Shown: positions 59,110-64,000 of the stretch, piece by piece
How the letters are laid out: each line of letters opens with the position of its first letter
Position numbering within the stretch: position 1 is the stretch's first letter
Origin: Allolobophora icterica
Taxonomy: Eukaryota; Annelida; Clitellata; Crassiclitellata; Lumbricidae
Direction: 5' to 3'
NCBI GenBank assembly: GCA_963556255.1
Contig: OY744609.1
Span: 22,482,776 to 22,546,775 of the forward strand
DNA length: 64,000 bases
Program-made: the position numbers and the translations under genes
Notes under the pieces: generated by a model
Databases searched by the model: none
Seen by the model: the letters and a program-made list of their open reading frames with translations, nothing else
What the model was told of the DNA's origin: nothing

Positions 59110-60360
59110 ACACAAACATCCTGCATTCTCTGTTGCAACAATCCAGTAACAATCCGCTAAGAATTGGTCATGAAAGAACCCATCCAGATTGAGCAAGAGA
59201 ACCAGTTCAAATCAAGTCAGATCCAGTCAGAACCAGTCCAAATCCAGTCTGAACTGGTCCAACTCCACGGCGATTGGACTCATGCGCACCAAGCGGTAGA
59301 CAGTGTTTGCCTATGGTCGAACGTAAACATTGCTGGCCATCACCCTCCTACGATCGATAATCCGTGTTCGCTCCTACGTTTCGGGTGGACAGCTAACACT
59401 GCATTTCAGTGGAACGGAAAACGGCCAAATGTTGACAGTATCCGCAAGCGACAATGCTGGACAGTTTTCTCAAATCACAGCTTCTAGTAAATAACATCTA
59501 CACAAACTGCAATATTTCATACCCAACACAAGCATGTAAGGGTAGATGTTATTTCCGAACATGGGTTGTATGCAAACATACAGTGTTATGAATGTTTTCA
59601 GGATACAACCGATCTTAGCAGATCATAAATGGGGCCAGTTTAATGGGCCACACCCACAGCACCACATCGATTACATGATAGTTTTTCACCTCCGTGATCT
59701 GGACTCACAGGTACGTCAAGTAAAATCGATAGGGATTGCATAGCCGAACTTGGTGGTGATCAATTCATGATGGTGTCACATTACAGTAGTACCTAAGAAA
59801 GACAATGCAGAGGAGTTTAAAGATCACAATACAGAAAATGACTATTTGCCACAGTTTGGAGACAGCGATACATACTATCATAGGTATCAAGGTTTAACTG
59901 GATGTCTTCAGCAGCAAATGCTAAGCAATGTATTAAATGTAATGCAAACTTTTCAATTGCCGCAACAGCTCGGTTCACCATAATGTAAACTACAACGTAG
60001 TATGTAAACTAAATATAGTATGTTAACTAAAGGAAGTATTAATTACTGACTTTCACCACCAGGATGATGGGTTTTGCAATTTATATGGGTAAAGTAAATA
60101 ACAATTGTAGCTTGTGGCATACAGTACACAAAATCAGACTGTCAAATTTTTACCTAACCTAATTTAGAAGCAACAGAAAGAAACACACTGGAACATATAC
60201 ACAAATTTTAGTCAGTCTTTTGATGTCAATTTCAACCCAACTAAAACATGTGCTGCAAAAGCAGAGACCCGGGTGTAAATTTCAGACAAAGAGATACTTG
60301 TCGCATATACAGACAAGTTGGAACAGTCAATTTTGGAAAGGCAAAGAGAAGCACATAGAC

Positions 60361-60450
<90 letters not shown>

Positions 60451-62985
60451 ACACACACACACACACACTCACTCTCACACACAATGATGAGTGAATTAAG
60501 GAGCACTGTGGAAATGAGTTGAACATTCAATCCTAAATCAAGGACTTTGGTAAGACAAGCTGCTGAAACAAAGCTGCACTGTAATAAAAACATAGAGTTG
60601 GAAGCCTGTGCTCCATAACGCCTGGAAAAAGAACCAGGGCAATGTCAACCACTCTAGCAGCTATAAGATATCATTAAACAATGGAACTGCTGCTGCTGCT
60701 GCTCCTACTACTACTACTACTATACTACTACAACTGGGCTCCATAATAAAAACCTACATCTCATTCAAGAGGCAGCACAGAGTAATTTAATACCACTTAA
60801 TTTTCACAGAAATGAAGCACAAAGTAAGGCAGTCTCAGAAAGCATGATCACACTCACTGCATGAACAGTTAGAATCTGTGAGCAATTAAAGATAACCACT
60901 TTCAAGATTTTAATTTTCAAGTTAGTTAACACAAAACCTGAATATTTTCAAATATGAAAACAAACTACATATCAGCCATATTTCTGTAAATTTTTTCTAT
61001 TACAATGATTCTTGATTAAAATAATACAATTCCCAATCTACAGACATGTTTCATTTTATCACCGAACTGCAGCAAAACTTTCAAAGTCTAGGAATGTGAA
61101 TCCTGTACATATGAGCACTGAAAGTGGTAACTAAATGAAAACCAACTATTTTCAAAGTTTCATAAAGACAGGTTCTAATGCGTTCATTGTTATGATTAGT
61201 AACAGCATCTTAACCGTCTCTGTGTATTGATCTTGAAATTGACTCTGATTTTCAAAGTAATCTGATGCAAAACTAAAGCTTCAAAACTTAAATTACTATT
61301 ATTTATTTATTTATTACAGCATTTGACTGTTAGTGAACCTGGAGAGGAAGCTTTACACCCATCTATCTTTCAATGTTCTCACAAAATAGATATATAACTA
61401 TAATTCACCTAATGCTTTCATTTTGAACTGGACTACTACTAAATGCTAAAATTATGAAGAATCTCTTGTTCATGCAGCACATAAATCAAAGCAAAAAATT
61501 ATACCACATGCAAAGGCCATGCACATGGAGCTTTGTGCAGAGAAAAAAACAAACTCTAAAAACTGAAAATATATAAGAAATATGAAAATGATTGCTAATC
61601 ACAAACTGGGAAAATCGAAGCAGTAGACTGAATGCTCTAGATAGTAATATCCTAATCAATGAATTCATTTACCACATTATGACCCTTTGCATCCGATCCT
61701 TAACAATCATCCAAACAATGAACTCTATGAAAACTCCTTCTTTGAAAATTAATCTGATCTCCCCAAAACACCAAATGAATACTGATTTTCAGCAAACTTA
61801 CAAGTTTCAGACAATTCTTTGAACTCAAGAATCATGGGCGGTGATCATGGGGGGTCAAGGGGGACAAGTCCCCCCACCTTTAACAGTGGGGGGCACGCTA
61901 CGCATCGGACCCCCCACATTTTTAATAAACACCAAAAAACGGTCATAAAATGTTATCGTGTGTGAGGGCGACAAATTTTTTTGAACTTTTTTTGACCAGA
62001 TCAGTAAAAAAAAGTCCAGTGCTTAATCAAGATACCTTCAGTACCCCCGAGGATTTGTGTTTTGCCCCCAGAAAGAAAATAACAGTGAAGAAGTTTTTGT
62101 TGATGACATTATTATATTAGAAGTGTTGTCCCAAAAAAGGTCATAAAAACTTTCTGAGACAAATTGCTAAAAAAAAGTCATCGAATATCGAATGTATGAA
62201 TGACTAAAAAGGTCATCAAGTTTTTTTTGTAATATGAATTTCCCAAAAAGATGAACCTATCATGCAGAAATTCTGAGTTTTTTGTGACCATCCTTCGGAT
62301 GCTGAAAAATGTCCCCCCTCACCTGTCAAACAAGATCGCTGCCACTGTCAAGAATCCAGAGTTCTTTTCAAGTACGAAAAATACTAAACAGCTTGGCAAC
62401 CATAAAAAGTGTTGCTAAAAATTCAACTACTTAAAACAAAATTCCCATACGATTACATGTTGGAATTTAAGATAAGAAAGTTATGAATGACTAACCCTCT
62501 TCAAAGTACAAAAATGTCCAGACTGCTGATAACACATCTGATAACAGAATATGGTTATATTGTGATCATATAAAATGAAAAATGTCATACCTGATCCAAC
62601 AAAACATCTGGCTGTATATACCAAAATGGCCGTATTTCACTAATACCAAACAAGATTTCTATGAGCATTCAGACTACATTACTTTCTATCTTAACAGACA
62701 TTCATTTTAATAGTATGTAAGCATCTACTAGTAGATTTTTTTAGCGAAAGCAGTGAGGTGTCACAGCAAGAGTTACCATTGTTACAGGATAGCTGAAAAA
62801 GCCAGAACTGCATCAAAGCCGTGAGCATGAACATGGCAAGCCGAAATCACAGCCTTATGGATGATTAAGGTTGATAGTTAGTAAACTTGCAGGCAAGAAA
62901 TTTAGGCAGGAAAGCCTTATCTAAACGATTTAAATGGCCATCGTAATGCACAGGATTTCGTGCCAAGATCGAGTGAAGATCTCAC
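59110..62985. other. Gene B intron: (CA)n and dispersed repeat only
   Basis: (CA)n at 60361-60480. A repeat-like patch at 61840-62330 has GGGGGGTCAAGGGGGACAAG and mirrored CCCCCC words. No exon was accepted. Confidence 0.5.
60361..60480. repeat. (CA)n microsatellite
   Basis: About 55 units with CTCAC interruptions at the right end. Confidence 0.97.
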
Positions 62986-63091
62986 GTGGGTGATGGCGAT
63001 CCTTCAGCCTTACAGGGAAGTTCCGCACGATCTCCTAATTTGTAAGCCTTCTCAAATGGAGGATGCTTTGTTATCCGTGGCGGTCGGTCTG
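62986..63091 (-). CDS. Gene B exon: Ig1, first half, variant 2
   Basis: Donor GTGAGA, acceptor TTTTTCCAACAG (a second CAG three bases on would start it at 63088). Reads DRPPRITKHPPFEKAYKLGD, then RAELPCKAEGSPSPT. PPRI-x-x-P opening, B-strand Cys and G-x-P-x-P are as in neuroglian and L1 Ig1. Exit phase 2 joins to YKWQKNGEW at 55994. Confidence 0.9.
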
Positions 63092-63952
63092 CTGTTGGAA
63101 AAACAACCCACCCCAAGTAACACAAGATAGACGCCAAGTAACACAAGATAGAAGCCAGTTGCTCACGCAACAGCACACGTTAAAAGTCAATGGTTCAGAT
63201 GGTGATGTAGTGTTGCACAACCAGGGCAGAAGAAAGAGATTTTGGGTGATAAAAATATCTCGGGTAAACAAAAAACCAATCCCCAGGTTCTGTGATACTG
63301 TGCTCTGTTCCACTGAGTACAAGGCGAATGGTATGACTCACTTCAACGCCGTTAACAGCCACGCTGAGCATCTTTCAGAATTTGAGTGGCATTCAGCCAT
63401 TTTAGTATCCTCTCAAACACCTGCTGGGTATCTTCCAAGATCCAGGTGTCTGCAGCCTTTTACCTACAATTTCTATTTATTACTCCCCAGTTTATGTGCC
63501 AAAAAATTACTCATTGTAACCCACCTGACTTCTTGAATCCCTAGAAGCTTTTTCTACCGAACCAAATTTAACTTTGTATAGAAATGTTCTGTTAATTATT
63601 CCAATTCATTTTCTAAAGAATGTTCCAGAAAGTCCGCCATAATTTCTGAGTCTCTTTCACATGGCCGTGGATGTGAACACTTTCACCACAGTCTGGCTAC
63701 CTGTCCCTTCACATAAGACTCTCAAAGAACAAGCATAACGCACCGATATGTACAAAAATGACCACAAGAACATCACAACTGAAATGTCTAAAACACAAAA
63801 AGCAAAAAAGAACCACAAGAACACCTGCTTCTCTGTGAAAGAATTTTACAAGTAAAAGACCTACTACATATGTGGTAAGCATGACATTTGGCAGAGCTTG
63901 AACACTCTAACCCTATACAAATAACCATCGATCATGACGGAGAGCAACTTAC

Positions 63953-64000
63953 GACGGTTCAGGTAGCCCGATGGCCCGGCATTTCAACTGAACCGGTTCC
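63953..64000 (-). CDS. Gene B exon, cut by window edge: Ig1, first half, variant 1 (or an upstream Ig half)
   Basis: 48 bp up to the edge, donor GTAAGT, reading EPVQLKCRAIGLPEPS. It holds the same structural part (B-strand Cys to G-x-P-x-P) and the same exit phase 2 as the exon at 62986. No matching second half lies between the two. It is therefore either an alternative first half of Ig1 or the end of an extra Ig domain whose second half I missed. Confidence 0.75.

Larger units (their letters stand above)
22137..64000 (-). other. L1CAM-like: Gene B: L1CAM/neuroglian-family cell adhesion molecule, nearly complete
   Basis: More than twenty minus-strand exons encode the canonical L1 layout: six Ig domains, five FN3 domains, one transmembrane helix and an ankyrin-linked cytoplasmic tail. 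All neighbouring splice phases agree, which supports the exon chain strongly. Diagnostic family stretches are QCNASNAHGYIFANAYLNVL (Ig4), HNGLGFHY...YDWRQ (FN2), GKYPVYEKEK after the membrane, FGEY, and KFNDEGSF in the tail. The family mediates homophilic and heterophilic adhesion in axon growth and links to spectrin through ankyrin. The signal peptide exon lies beyond 64000. Half-exons of Ig2, and probably Ig1, are duplicated. It is the only L1-type gene in the window, so whether it is an L1, NrCAM, neurofascin or neuroglian orthologue cannot be told. Confidence 0.95.

Noticed and set aside
59385..59465. Minus-strand Ig-like half exon reading VPLKCSVSCPPET
   Set aside because: Phase 2 exit fits Ig1, but it is only 79 bp, the donor is a weak GTAGGA, the PP-x-I opening is absent and the G-x-P-x-P motif is not formed.

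Overview
The window is genomic DNA from an animal. It has short coding exons with GT-AG borders separated by long introns, abundant micro- and minisatellites, SINEs, LINE tails, hAT and mariner relics, and one fresh LTR retrotransposon. TAGGCCTA-type motifs and the protein families suggest a marine invertebrate, possibly an echinoderm or another non-vertebrate deuterostome. That placement is low-confidence inference. I see no prokaryotic or organellar sequence.

Layout. (1) Positions 1-8133, + strand: three exons of an extracellular protein with a SUEL-type lectin domain (C-terminal part), a CUB-like domain and a sushi-like module. Both gene ends are missing or unrecognised. Its first visible intron holds an intact-looking LTR retrotransposon (219-5019, antisense) with identical 432-bp LTRs and a 5-bp target duplication. 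The single ORF of this element joins a Gag and zinc knuckle to a roughly 490-residue coiled coil unrelated to retroelements, then to the last piece of a Ty3/gypsy RNase H. (2) 5.0-8 kb: simple repeats around the exons. (3) About 10.1-13.5 kb: an unusual non-coding block with a TATA-like box and a tandem array of short hairpins whose stems change sequence but stay complementary. (4) 13.5-20 kb: LINE tails, minisatellites, a SINE and a 305-bp hAT element. (5) 22137 to the right edge, - strand: a near-complete L1CAM/neuroglian-family cell adhesion gene. It encodes six Ig domains, five FN3 domains, a transmembrane helix and a cytoplasmic tail with FGEY, an ankyrin-motif-like stretch and a PDZ-ligand-like C-terminus. 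The signal peptide lies beyond position 64000.

The L1-family gene could be rebuilt exon by exon because every neighbouring pair of splice phases agrees. Two places carry duplicated, phase-compatible exons for the same half Ig domain: Ig2 second half (49595-49735 and 48673-48807) and probably Ig1 first half (63953->64000 and 62986-63091). This looks like Dscam-style mutually exclusive splicing at the ligand-binding tip of the protein. Introns hold SINEs, hAT elements with 8-bp duplications, LINE 3' ends, a mariner-derived palindrome and satellites, some within 25 bp of splice sites.

Most likely novel points: the coiled-coil-transducing LTR retrotransposon, the alternative Ig half-exons of an L1-family gene, the covarying hairpin array, and the altered ankyrin-binding motif.
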